Assembly (NCBI GenBank): GCA_023443145.1
Contig: JAEZVS010000042.1
Location: 1 to 14,967 of the forward strand
DNA: 14,967 nt
Direction of reading: 5' to 3'
Origin: Bacillota bacterium
Lineage (GTDB): Bacteria > Bacillota > Peptococcia > Peptococcales > Peptococcaceae
Shown piece by piece: positions 1 through 6,158 of the stretch; within the stretch, counting starts at the first letter, position 1, and the number at the start of each line of letters is the position of its first letter. A program made the position numbers and the translations under genes. A model generated the notes under the pieces. It was not told the origin of the DNA. It saw nothing but the letters and a program-made list of their open reading frames with translations, and ran no database searches.

Positions 1-338
1 ACCGTAACCTCTGCCTCCACCAAACCGCCCCCCTGTATATTACACGCATGGCCTATAAAAAGGAGGGCCAAAGCCAGAGAACAGAGCATGCGCGCAAACC
101 AGCCTGACCGATGCGCTTTGTAACTCATTATAGCCAACATCACGGCACAAAAAGCCAAAAGAACCGTCAAAGCAAAAATGACCAGGGCCAGATAGCCGGC
201 ACGCGGTTGAGCGTATTGATTGAAATACGGCGCCCCCTGATAGCATATGCGAAAATATATTTCCAAAGCAGCGGTGGCCGCCAGCAATAAGCCGGCAAAC
301 GCCGCCCAGGTTTTCTCGTTCAATTGGCGCGTCCGCAT
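1..338 (-). CDS. Hypothetical membrane protein, N-terminal part (runs off the window)
   Basis: I do not recognise this protein. The reading frame starts at the ATG at 336-338 (MRTRQLNEKTWAAF) and stays open for 112 codons to the window edge, so the C-terminus is missing. The start is well supported: a GAGGAGGTGA Shine-Dalgarno lies 7 nt upstream. Three hydrophobic stretches are visible, at about residues 11-29, 49-72 and 80-98, with a basic segment (K74, H76, R77) between the second and third, so it is an integral membrane protein. The first 19 nt overlap the end of the NUDIX gene in another frame and the ribosome site lies inside that gene, so the two are co-transcribed and probably translationally coupled. 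A functional link to the NUDIX enzyme is only inferred from this coupling. A different reading frame at 40-246 has no ribosome site and is a shadow. Confidence 0.72.
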   Translation of the reverse strand, partial: MRTRQLNEKTWAAFAGLLLAATAALEIYFRICYQGAPYFNQYAQPRAGYLALVIFALTVLLAFCAVMLAIMSYKAHRSGWFARMLCSLALALLFIGHACNIQGGGLVEAEVT

Positions 339-997
339 GAATCGGTCACCTCCTCTCTATCGCAGAAATTGTTTTCCGCTTTATCTGCCAGGAAGCGCAC
401 AAACCGATCGGTCATCTTAGCGGTAAATCCCCACAAATTATAGCCGCCCGAAGGAATATCGTAAAAGCCCACCAAGTGCTTGCGCCGGCTCCAACGATAA
501 TTTTTCCCGCCGGGCAGCCGCTCAACAGGAAAATTTCCGTTATAGCTCGTTTCAAAGGGTGCGTCGTAATACACCGGAGGATGGGCCGCCAACCAGGCCA
601 GCGAAAGCGTAAACACTTCCGCCACCTCATCAGGGTTTCGCACCAGATCCGACACCTTTTTTTTGATGTGGCCCACAAAACAGTAAATGATGGTGGTATC
701 GCTCACCACAAAATCCAATTCGCCCAATACCTCAATATCTCTCGGTGAAAGACCGAGTTCTTCGCAAGTCTCACGAATGGCGGCATCTGATGGGCACTCG
801 CCTGCTTCAATGCGGCCGCCGGGAAAAGCTGTTTCACCCGGTTGAGAAATACCCTGAGCGCGCACTTCGTAAAGAATCTGCAAACAACCGTCTTCGATCA
901 CCAGCGGCAATAAAACCGCATATTGCTTTTGATCGCCCAAGGGCCTGGGCTCGTGCGCCGCCAAGGCTCGGGCCAAATGATTTACAAACGGACTCAC
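320..997 (-). CDS. NUDIX hydrolase, probable CoA pyrophosphatase (NudL/YeaB-like)
   Basis: Soluble 225-residue NUDIX enzyme that probably cleaves the pyrophosphate bond of coenzyme A or its derivatives, giving phosphopantetheine and 3',5'-ADP. The NUDIX box is complete at residues 61-83 (G61, E67, R75-E76, E79-E80, G82); the REUxEE glutamates bind the catalytic Mg2+ or Mn2+. Just before it, the segment ILYEVRAQGISQPGETAFPG resembles the extra motif of the CoA-specific subfamily, and the late NLWGFTAKM segment (about residues 187-195) is also typical of that group. The start is GTG (995-997) with a GGGGGGTGA site about 4 nt upstream; no better ATG is available. It appears to be the first gene of a short unit with the overlapping membrane-protein gene, behind a promoter at 1017-1045 and downstream of a terminated RNA element. 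Substrate specificity is inferred from family motifs only. Confidence 0.88.
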   Translation of the reverse strand: MSPFVNHLARALAAHEPRPLGDQKQYAVLLPLVIEDGCLQILYEVRAQGISQPGETAFPGGRIEAGECPSDAAIRETCEELGLSPRDIEVLGELDFVVSDTTIIYCFVGHIKKKVSDLVRNPDEVAEVFTLSLAWLAAHPPVYYDAPFETSYNGNFPVERLPGGKNYRWSRRKHLVGFYDIPSGGYNLWGFTAKMTDRFVRFLADKAENNFCDREEVTDSCGRAN

Positions 998-1016
998 ACA
1001 GTCACCCCCCGTTTAT

Positions 1017-1045
1017 ATCATAGCACGAAGTCCATAGAACGCCAA
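1017..1045 (-). promoter_or_regulatory. Predicted sigma-A promoter of the NUDIX gene
   Basis: Reading the minus strand, TTGGCG (1040-1045, 4 of 6 matches to the -35 consensus) is followed after 17 nt by TATGAT (1017-1022). The -10 is preceded by TGC, giving an extended -10. The start point would fall near 1010, leaving a leader of only about 13 nt that still contains the GGGGGGTGA ribosome site. This would allow the NUDIX gene to be expressed independently of the terminated RNA upstream. It is a prediction from sequence only. Confidence 0.55.
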
Positions 1046-1086
1046 ATGACAAGACCTAATCTTTACAAAAATCGATTATTTTTCGT

Positions 1087-1126
1087 TAAAAAAGAAAATA
1101 GCCTCTGTGGAGGGCAGAGGCTATTT
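1087..1126 (-). terminator. Strong intrinsic terminator of the upstream small RNA/leader
   Basis: On the minus strand a perfect 12-bp stem (arms 1096-1107 and 1115-1126, core AATAGCCTCTG / CAGAGGCTATT) with a 7-nt loop CCCTCCA is followed by a U-rich tract (TTTCTTTTTT). It has no coding gene directly upstream; what precedes it is the hairpin-rich element at about 1127-1223. It therefore either ends a small RNA or acts as an attenuator ahead of the NUDIX gene, whose start is about 90 nt further on. Confidence 0.85.
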
Positions 1127-1223
1127 CAGCAATGTTGGATCAGCCAACACTTGGAGGTGAGAAGGTCGACAACCTTCTAAAAGAGGAGTATAGAGGTGTT
1201 GAAATTAGGCATCCCTAATTTCT
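1088..1223 (-). ncRNA. Candidate small RNA or attenuator leader, unrecognised family
   Basis: Between a near-consensus promoter (1230-1258) and a strong terminator (1087-1126) there is about 135 nt with no convincing coding frame. Read on the minus strand it has a 9-bp hairpin (1201-1222), a 7-bp hairpin (1160-1178, AGAAGGT/ACCTTCT) and a 6-bp hairpin (1133-1149, TGTTGG/CCAACA), and then the terminator. Four C-rich anti-Shine-Dalgarno-like motifs are present: CACCTC, CTCCTCT, TCACCTCC and, in the terminator loop, CCCTCC. It does not match a riboswitch, T-box, SRP RNA, 6S RNA or tmRNA that I can recognise by eye. An 11-codon ATG frame (MPNFNTSILLF) starts in the first hairpin loop, but it has no properly spaced ribosome site. 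Independent small RNA and NUDIX leader are both possible. The exact 5' end is inferred from the promoter. Confidence 0.5.
1201..1222. repeat. Perfect 9-bp inverted repeat at the predicted transcription start
   Basis: GAAATTAGG and CCTAATTTC flank a 4-nt centre, a perfect dyad immediately downstream of the -10 box of the small-RNA promoter. In RNA it forms the first hairpin; in DNA its position would suit a repressor operator. The TTAGG/CCTAA half-sites recall those of DtxR-family metal regulators, but the 4-nt spacing is not the classical one, so no regulator is assigned. Confidence 0.6.
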
Positions 1224-1229
1224 GATACA

Positions 1230-1299
1230 AGAATACCAAGATCGTCAACGGTTGTCAATAGGTAATTTGGATTTTTTTCTTTTTTTTTTCGTTTTTTTT
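1230..1299 (-). promoter_or_regulatory. Near-consensus sigma-A promoter with upstream A-tract (UP-like element)
   Basis: On the minus strand a perfect -35 TTGACA (1253-1258) is followed after exactly 17 nt by TATTCT (1230-1235), so transcription would start near 1223. Upstream, at 1272-1299, the minus strand is A8-CG-A10-G-A7, which falls at roughly -48 to -76 and could serve as a distal UP element for the RNA polymerase alpha C-terminal domain or as a bent region. This is the best-looking promoter in the window, and the first thing downstream of it is the hairpin-rich RNA, not a protein gene. Confidence 0.65.
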
Positions 1300-1379
1300 A
1301 CGGTTCCTAAGCAGGGCACCTCCGGCCTGTTTTTTGAGACAGCAACAGGTTTAAAGGCATGCCGGACGAGAGAGCATAG
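1300..1379. other. Intergenic spacer without recognised feature
   Basis: About 80 nt between the A-tract of the small-RNA promoter and the truA terminator. No coding frame with a ribosome site is seen. A short CAGG...CCTG inverted repeat followed by six T on the plus strand (1312-1335) is too weak and has no plus-strand gene before it. With the neighbouring entries this completes the non-coding stretch 998-1404. Confidence 0.5.
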
Positions 1380-1412
1380 AAAAACCCGATCACTGCAACG
1401 GCAGTCATCGGG
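1380..1412 (-). terminator. Intrinsic terminator of the ecf-truA unit, overlapping the truA stop codon
   Basis: The stem 1385-1412 reads CCCGAT-x-ACTGC, a 4-nt loop, then GCAGT-x-ATCGGG: 11 base pairs with one central mismatch. It is followed on the minus strand by TTTTT. The truA TGA (1405-1407) lies inside the upstream arm, so the last codons of truA are part of the terminator. Confidence 0.88.
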
Positions 1413-2202
1413 CACACGCGCGAGACAAACAGGCGATTGTCTCCATTAGGGTTGATTTGTCGTAATAGACCGCTTCCAGGAAAAGACCCATGGCGGGTGC
1501 TGTGGTACCGGCATGAATGCGGTTTTGGCTGTCCAAAGCGGATGTCATCATGTGAACCGGTTTGCGTCCGGCGGCGCCGTCTAAAGCCGTGCCGACGATG
1601 TTGCGCACCATTTTGCGCAAAAAACCGTCTCCGACAAAGTGAAAATAAAGCCAGTCTCCTTTTTCTTCCAGCCGGGCAATATATAGGGTACGGATGTCGG
1701 TTTCTGTGGTAGCGCCCCGTCCGCAAAAGCCGCCAAAATGATGCCGCCCTTCCAACGGCCGGAGCATCTCTCTCAAAACGCCTCGATCTAAAGGCTGCGG
1801 TTCAAAGGTGACGTAACGATGCCCGATGGCCGGTCGAGGTTTGCCGTTGAATACGTGGTAGCAATAATATTTCCCCAATGCCGACTTCCGTGCATGAAAG
1901 CCGTCGTCCACCAGTGCCGCTTCACGCACCGACAAATCGCTCGGCAGCTGACGGCCGAGGGCATAACATAAGCGTTCAGGAGAAATATTACGGGCGGTAT
2001 CAAAGTGAACCACCTGAGCGCGGGCATGTACGCCTGCATCGGTGCGTCCGGCGCCATGTACAACCACCGTTTCATTTAGAATCATGCCGACGGTTTTTTC
2101 CAGCACACCCTGCACGGTGCGGATGGCCGGGCTTTCTTGACGCTGAAAGCCGGAAAAATCGGCCCCATCATATTCCAGCGTCAGTTTAAAGCGCCGGCTC
2201 AT
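1405..2202 (-). CDS. truA: tRNA pseudouridine(38-40) synthase TruA
   Basis: Cytoplasmic enzyme that isomerises uridines 38-40 of the tRNA anticodon arm to pseudouridine. The start region RRFKLTLEYDGADFSGFQ and the catalytic motif GAGRTDAGVHA are clear, with the catalytic aspartate at residue 55. Later segments such as YYCYHVFNG and FLRKMVRNIVG also fit the family, and 265 residues is normal length. I chose the ATG at 2200-2202, whose ATGA overlaps the ecfT stop and suits termination-reinitiation. A GTG two codons upstream (2208) is the alternative; neither has a strong Shine-Dalgarno. The gene is last in the ecfA1-ecfA2-ecfT-truA unit, a common Bacillota arrangement. Its stop lies within the unit's terminator. 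Confidence 0.96.
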   Translation of the reverse strand: MSRRFKLTLEYDGADFSGFQRQESPAIRTVQGVLEKTVGMILNETVVVHGAGRTDAGVHARAQVVHFDTARNISPERLCYALGRQLPSDLSVREAALVDDGFHARKSALGKYYCYHVFNGKPRPAIGHRYVTFEPQPLDRGVLREMLRPLEGRHHFGGFCGRGATTETDIRTLYIARLEEKGDWLYFHFVGDGFLRKMVRNIVGTALDGAAGRKPVHMMTSALDSQNRIHAGTTAPAMGLFLEAVYYDKSTLMETIACLSRACAR

Positions 2203-3005
2203 GGCCACACCAAGAAACGGGTCAACACTGCAATCACCAAAAGAAGCACCGCAATCAGTAAGGTGATGGCATCCAACAATTCAAAACGCAGCTCACGCAG
2301 ACGGGTGCGCCCTTCACTGCCGTGATAGCAGCGTGCTTCCATGGCCAAAGCCAGCTCATCGGCACGCTTAATGGCCGACAGAAAAAGGGGCACCAAAATC
2401 GGTAAGAGGGCCCGTGCCCGTTTCACCAGTCCGCCGGTTTCAAAGTCGGCGCCACGAGCGGTTTGGGCCTTCATAATTTTATCGGTTTCTTCCATGAGGG
2501 TGGGAATAAAACGCAGCGAGATGGTCATCATCATGGCCAATTCGTGCGCCGGCACACCAATTTTGGTAAACGGGCGCAACAGGCTTTCAATGGCGTCGGT
2601 CAGGGATACCGGCGTGGTGGTGAGGGTCAACACGCTGGTGATGAGCACCAACAGCACCAATCGTGTACACATGATGCCTGCCAGACGGATGCCTTCTGCT
2701 GAAATATGCAAAAACCGCCACTGCCAAAGATAATCTCCGGGCGTTAAAAATATTTGCATGATCGCTGTAAAAACCACAATAAAAAGCAGGGGTTTCAGAC
2801 CTTTGAGGTAAAAGCGCAAAGGCACCTGAGACAACACAATAATCCCGGCGGCGGTCACAAAAATGATGCCGAAGCCCACACTGTTGTTCACGATAAAAAG
2901 CGATACCATAAAAAATAAAATGCCGATGATTTTAGAGCGCGGATCCATCCGATGTAAAATAGAATGGCCTTCGATGTATTGTCCAATAGTGATGTCGGTC
3001 ATCAT
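2199..3005 (-). CDS. ecfT: ECF transporter transmembrane coupling protein EcfT
   Basis: Membrane scaffold of energy-coupling-factor importers. It links the two ATPases to interchangeable substrate-binding S components that take up vitamins or metal ions. The 268-residue protein has hydrophobic segments at about 27-40, 44-60, 69-88, 107-131 and 243-262. The long cytoplasmic part between them carries the two diagnostic Ala-Arg motifs (ARG at 183-185 and ARC at 224-226) that dock into the ATPases. The ATG at 3005 overlaps the ecfA2 stop by 4 nt (ATGA), and GGAGGTGA lies 6 nt upstream inside ecfA2. No S component is encoded in the window, so this is the shared (group II) module type and its substrates cannot be deduced here. 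Confidence 0.95.
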   Translation of the reverse strand: MMTDITIGQYIEGHSILHRMDPRSKIIGILFFMVSLFIVNNSVGFGIIFVTAAGIIVLSQVPLRFYLKGLKPLLFIVVFTAIMQIFLTPGDYLWQWRFLHISAEGIRLAGIMCTRLVLLVLITSVLTLTTTPVSLTDAIESLLRPFTKIGVPAHELAMMMTISLRFIPTLMEETDKIMKAQTARGADFETGGLVKRARALLPILVPLFLSAIKRADELALAMEARCYHGSEGRTRLRELRFELLDAITLLIAVLLLVIAVLTRFLVWP

Positions 3006-3871
3006 GCGCCTTCACCTCCTCGCCGAGCCAATGCGGATAAAATCGTTTCCCGTGCCTCTTTTATTGTGATGGCGCGGGTATCCACCGGCAAGCCGGCGGC
3101 CTGTAATCGTCTGAGCAGCTGACTCACCTGAGGCACACCCAGGCCCATGGCTTCCAATTCATCGGCATGGGTGAATACTTCTGTCGGCGTTCCGTCAAAG
3201 GCCACTTCTCCTTGATTCATAACAATCAAACGCTCGGCAAACTGAGCCACGTCGTCCATGGAATGGCTCACCAACACAATGCCCATGTGTGCTTCTCGGT
3301 GTAGGCGCGCCACATTGGCCAACACTCGGTCACGCCCCAAGGGATCAAGACCTGCGGTGGGTTCATCCAAAATAAGATACTTGGGGCGCATGGCCAACAC
3401 ACCGGCCAGCGCCACCCGCCGCTTTTGGCCTCCGGAAAGTTCAAAAGGCGATTTTTCGCGCCAAAGGTCGTAGTCCAAATCCACCAAAGCCATGGCGTCG
3501 CGCACGCAGGCTGTTAAATCGTCACCGGTAAGGCCTTGATTTTTCGGTCCGAAGGCAATGTCTTTTTCTACTGTCTCTTCAAACAGCTGATGCTCGGGGT
3601 ATTGAAAAACCAATCCCACCTGATGTCGTTTGGCTTTCGCCTCTTTTGCAACGTCGGTGGTGGCGACGCCGTCAATAAAGACGGTGCCTTCAGTGGGTTT
3701 CAAAAGCCCGGCGGCCAATTGCACCAACGTTGATTTGCCGCTGCCGGTATGGCCCACCAAGGCAACGAAACTTTTCTCATGCAGCGTCAGATTCACATTT
3801 TTCAGGGCGGTATGCTGATTCAAGCCGGCCAAACCATAGACATGGCGCACTTGTTTAAATTCTATGGACAT
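3002..3871 (-). CDS. ecfA2: ECF transporter ATP-binding protein EcfA2
   Basis: Second ATPase of the energy-coupling factor; with EcfA1 it forms the nucleotide-binding heterodimer on the cytoplasmic face of EcfT. ABC hallmarks are intact: Walker [10 protein letters not shown] (40-48), Q-loop glutamine 90, signature LSGGQ (145-149), Walker B with YLILDEP (165-171), and the switch histidine 203 in VSHSMDD. I use the ATG at 3869-3871, which has GGTGG 7 nt upstream. The frame also has a TTG two codons earlier (3877) that is less likely. The start overlaps the end of ecfA1 by 10 nt, so expression is coupled. At 289 residues the length is normal. Assignment as A2 rather than A1 rests on gene order and its longer N-terminal region. 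Confidence 0.95.
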   Translation of the reverse strand: MSIEFKQVRHVYGLAGLNQHTALKNVNLTLHEKSFVALVGHTGSGKSTLVQLAAGLLKPTEGTVFIDGVATTDVAKEAKAKRHQVGLVFQYPEHQLFEETVEKDIAFGPKNQGLTGDDLTACVRDAMALVDLDYDLWREKSPFELSGGQKRRVALAGVLAMRPKYLILDEPTAGLDPLGRDRVLANVARLHREAHMGIVLVSHSMDDVAQFAERLIVMNQGEVAFDGTPTEVFTHADELEAMGLGVPQVSQLLRRLQAAGLPVDTRAITIKEARETILSALARRGGEGA

Positions 3872-4686
3872 AGGCAATCCACCATTTCATCAATCGTTAA
3901 AATATGCTGCGGGATGTCCGGATAGACGGCATGGAGCGCTTGCGCCAATTCCGTCACCACCGGCACATCTAAATGCAGGGACTTCAGTACATCCACCTGA
4001 CTGAAAATATCTCGAGGCGTACCGGACATCACCACACGGCCGGCGCTCATCACCACCACACGATCGGCCAGCACCGCCTCTTCCATAAAGTGGGTGATGT
4101 TGACGACCGCAATTTTTTCTTCTTTGCACAGACGAAGCATGGTCGCCACCACTTCTGCCCGTCCTCGCGGATCGAGCATGGCTGTCGGTTCATCAAAGAC
4201 AATGTAGTTCGGCCGCATGGCCAATACGCCGGCAATGGCTACCCGCTGTTTTTGACCGCCGGAAAGGTGATGAGGCGATGCATCTTTAAAATCCAGCATG
4301 CGCACAATGGTGAGGGCTTCTTCCAGGCGCTCGCGAATAAGGGCACGAGATAAATTTAGGTTTTCCGGACCAAAAGCCACGTCTTCCAGCACGGTGGTGG
4401 CCACCAGTTGATTGTCGGGGTTTTGGAAAACCATGCCCACCTTTTGACGAATGGACAACGTCACTTCTTCATCTGTGGTATCCATCCCATCCACACACAC
4501 GCTCCCGCTTGTCGGCAGCAAAAGCGCGTTCATATGCTTGGCTAAGGTCGACTTGCCGCAGCCGTTGCGGCCTAAGATGGCCACATGCTCACCCGGAGCA
4601 ACAGACAGGGTAACGCCGTCAAGAGCCGGCGGCATATCCTCTGGCGTATTGGGAAAAATATGGGTTAGTGCATTGACCTCAATCAT
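3862..4686 (-). CDS. ecfA1: ECF transporter ATP-binding protein EcfA1
   Basis: First ATPase of the energy-coupling factor that powers uptake by several S components. The 274-residue ABC protein shows Walker [10 protein letters not shown] (39-47), Q-loop glutamine 88 in VFQNPDNQ, signature LSGGQ (141-145), Walker B YIVFDEP (161-167) and switch histidine 199 in ITHFMEE. The ATG at 4684-4686 has a GGAGGT site 5 nt upstream. It is the first gene of the ecf-truA unit, separated from rplQ by 147 nt that hold a terminator and a predicted promoter, so it can be expressed independently of the ribosomal operon. It overlaps ecfA2 by 10 nt. Confidence 0.95.
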   Translation of the reverse strand: MIEVNALTHIFPNTPEDMPPALDGVTLSVAPGEHVAILGRNGCGKSTLAKHMNALLLPTSGSVCVDGMDTTDEEVTLSIRQKVGMVFQNPDNQLVATTVLEDVAFGPENLNLSRALIRERLEEALTIVRMLDFKDASPHHLSGGQKQRVAIAGVLAMRPNYIVFDEPTAMLDPRGRAEVVATMLRLCKEEKIAVVNITHFMEEAVLADRVVVMSAGRVVMSGTPRDIFSQVDVLKSLHLDVPVVTELAQALHAVYPDIPQHILTIDEMVDCLCP

Positions 4687-4713
4687 GTAACCTCCATCTT
4701 ATAAGCTCACCAA

Positions 4714-4727
4714 CGTCAGGACTGACG
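4714..4727. repeat. Palindrome in the ecfA1 leader (possible operator or hairpin)
   Basis: CGTCAG-GA-CTGACG is a near-continuous dyad just downstream of the predicted ecfA1 promoter. An outer pair, TAAGC (4702-4706) and GCTTA (4727-4731), can extend it as a branched stem in RNA. It lies 28-41 nt upstream of the ecfA1 start codon. A role as operator or RNA structure is inference. Confidence 0.4.
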
Positions 4728-4741
4728 CTTACAATATCTGT

Positions 4742-4771
4742 ATTCTACCATAAGCTGCTGCCAAGCGTCCA
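4742..4771 (-). promoter_or_regulatory. Predicted promoter of the ecfA1-ecfA2-ecfT-truA unit
   Basis: On the minus strand TGGACG (4766-4771, 4 of 6 to the -35 consensus) is followed after 18 nt by TAGAAT (4742-4747), with TGG directly before it giving an extended -10. It sits between the rplQ terminator and ecfA1, where a new promoter is expected. Transcription would start near 4735, giving a leader of about 50 nt. Confidence 0.55.
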
Positions 4772-4799
4772 CGCGTTTAGGCTTCTAATAAACAAAGGC

Positions 4800-4830
4800 A
4801 AAAAAATCGGCCTGGTTCCCCAGACCGATT
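4800..4830 (-). terminator. Intrinsic terminator of the ribosomal-protein operon after rplQ
   Basis: On the minus strand an 11-bp stem with one G-U pair (AATCGGTCTGG, loop GGAA, CCAGGCCGATT; arms 4820-4830 and 4805-4815) runs straight into a T-tract. It begins 3 nt after the rplQ stop codon and marks the end of the spc-alpha transcript. Confidence 0.92.
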
Positions 4831-4833
4831 CAT

Positions 4834-5172
4834 TTATACCAGTTCCAAAATAGCCATTGGTGCGGCATCGCCGCGGCGATAACCTGTTTTCAACACACGG
4901 GTATAGCCGCCATTGCGATCCTGGTATTTAGGCGCGATTTCTTTAAAAAGTTTATGGGCCACATCTTCATCGGTGAGATAAGCCACAGCTTTCCGATACG
5001 AAGCCAAATCGCCTTTTTTACCCAAGGTGATCATTTTATCGACGGTACGGCGCACTTCTTTTGCTTTCACCAGCGTGGTTTCAACTTTGCCGTGCTCCAG
5101 CACGGAAGTGGTCATATTGCGAAGCAGCGCACGACGGTGGCTGCTGTCTGAGCCGATTTTTCTACGATTCAT
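4834..5172 (-). CDS. rplQ: 50S ribosomal protein L17
   Basis: Large-subunit ribosomal protein of 112 residues, a normal short bacterial L17. The N-terminus [20 protein letters not shown] and the middle segment [14 protein letters not shown] (about residues 29-42) are family hallmarks. The C-terminus [20 protein letters not shown] is also typical. The ATG at 5172 has GGAGG 7 nt upstream. It lies 14 nt after rpoA and is the last gene of the alpha block, followed at once by a terminator. Confidence 0.98.
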   Translation of the reverse strand: MNRRKIGSDSSHRRALLRNMTTSVLEHGKVETTLVKAKEVRRTVDKMITLGKKGDLASYRKAVAYLTDEDVAHKLFKEIAPKYQDRNGGYTRVLKTGYRRGDAAPMAILELV

Positions 5173-5186
5173 TGCCGAACCTCCTT

Positions 5187-6146
5187 TTATTCGTCATTGG
5201 TTTTGAGAGAGAGGCTCAAAGCCCCCATCTTCTCTTGAACTTCTTCCAGAGACTTCTTACCGAGGTTGCGCACTTTCATCATATCATCCTTGGTCTTTTG
5301 GGTGAGCTCCAGAACAGTGTTGATGCCGGCTCTTTTCAGGCAGTTGTAGCTCCGCACCGAGAGATCCAGCTCCTCGATGGTCATACCGAGGACTTTATCT
5401 TTTTCTTCTTCTTCTTCTTTTTCAATCATGATGGCAGTGTCTTCCATGCCTTCTTTCAGGCGAATGAACGGTTCCAAATGATCGGTTAAAATACGTGCCG
5501 CCCAAGAAAGTGCTTCTTTCGGAGACAAATTGCCATTGGTGTGAATTTCTAAAGAGAGTTTGTCTTTCTCTGTGTCTTGGCCCACACGGGTATCTTCCAC
5601 AAAGAAATTTACTTTATGCACCGGTGTATAGATGGAATCGATGGGGATGGTGCCGATGGGCAAATCTTCGGCTTTGCTTTTGTTCTTATCTGCAGACACA
5701 TAGCCGTTGCCGGTTTCGACAATCATCTCGATATACAGCCTGCTGTTTTCATCCATGGTGGCAATGTGCAAATCGCGGTTGATGATTTCCACACTGTCGG
5801 TGGTCAAAATATCGGCTGCTGTTACTTCCCCTGCCTCGGTGGCATTGATGATGATGGTTTGGGGTTCACTGCTTTCACATTTTAACGCCAACTGTTTGAT
5901 GTTCAAAATGATTTCAGCAACGTCTTCCTTCACACCGGGCACCGTCGAGAACTCATGCAGCACTCCGTCGATTTTGACAGAGGTCACCGCCGCGCCGGGT
6001 ATGGATGAGAGCAGAATGCGTCGGAGAGCATTGCCCAGGGTCATACCAAAACCACGTTCCAGAGGCTCAATAACGAACAAATTGGCATGTTCCGGCATTG
6101 ATTCCTCTGTGCGTTCTTCGATTGCAAACTTTTCAAACTCTATCAT
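5187..6146 (-). CDS. rpoA: DNA-directed RNA polymerase subunit alpha
   Basis: Alpha subunit, two copies of which nucleate assembly of RNA polymerase; the C-terminal domain binds UP elements and activators. In the 319-residue protein the N-terminal assembly domain covers about 1-235 (with [18 protein letters not shown] near 31-48). An acidic, glutamate-run linker follows at about 243-250, and the DNA-binding C-terminal domain at about 253-312. The UP-element arginine is seen as R265 in [14 protein letters not shown]. The ATG at 6146 has GGAGGT 6 nt upstream; another ATG 6 nt earlier reads only two codons before a stop and lies too close to the ribosome site. A small hairpin (6159-6183) abuts that ribosome site. 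The 36-nt gap to rpsD is the largest within the ribosomal operon. Confidence 0.98.
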   Translation of the reverse strand: MIEFEKFAIEERTEESMPEHANLFVIEPLERGFGMTLGNALRRILLSSIPGAAVTSVKIDGVLHEFSTVPGVKEDVAEIILNIKQLALKCESSEPQTIIINATEAGEVTAADILTTDSVEIINRDLHIATMDENSRLYIEMIVETGNGYVSADKNKSKAEDLPIGTIPIDSIYTPVHKVNFFVEDTRVGQDTEKDKLSLEIHTNGNLSPKEALSWAARILTDHLEPFIRLKEGMEDTAIMIEKEEEEEKDKVLGMTIEELDLSVRSYNCLKRAGINTVLELTQKTKDDMMKVRNLGKKSLEEVQEKMGALSLSLKTNDE

Positions 6147-6158
6147 GTCATGACCTCC

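Noticed and set aside
40..246. Minus-strand 68-residue frame near the window start
   Set aside because: It lies in another frame inside the membrane-protein gene at 1-338, has no ribosome site, and its composition is not protein-like.
1153..1160. Perfect GGAGGTGA on the plus strand, as if a gene started there
   Set aside because: No ATG, GTG or TTG follows at a usable distance with an open frame. The complement fits better as an anti-Shine-Dalgarno motif in the minus-strand RNA.
923..1180. Plus-strand frame over the RNA element
   Set aside because: No ribosome site at its start, and it crosses two hairpins and the start of the NUDIX gene antisense, so it is a chance frame.
1184..1214. An 11-codon leader peptide in the minus-strand RNA
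   Set aside because: The ATG lies in a hairpin loop with no ribosome site at proper spacing, and there is no run of regulatory codons.
1088..1223. T-box, known riboswitch, SRP RNA, 6S RNA or tmRNA
   Set aside because: None of the conserved boxes of these families that I know is visible, for example no T-box motif or SRP tetraloop core, and the length does not fit 6S RNA or tmRNA.
1312..1335. Possible plus-strand terminator, CAGG...CCTG followed by six T
   Set aside because: The stem is only four to five pairs with a bulge, and no plus-strand gene precedes it.
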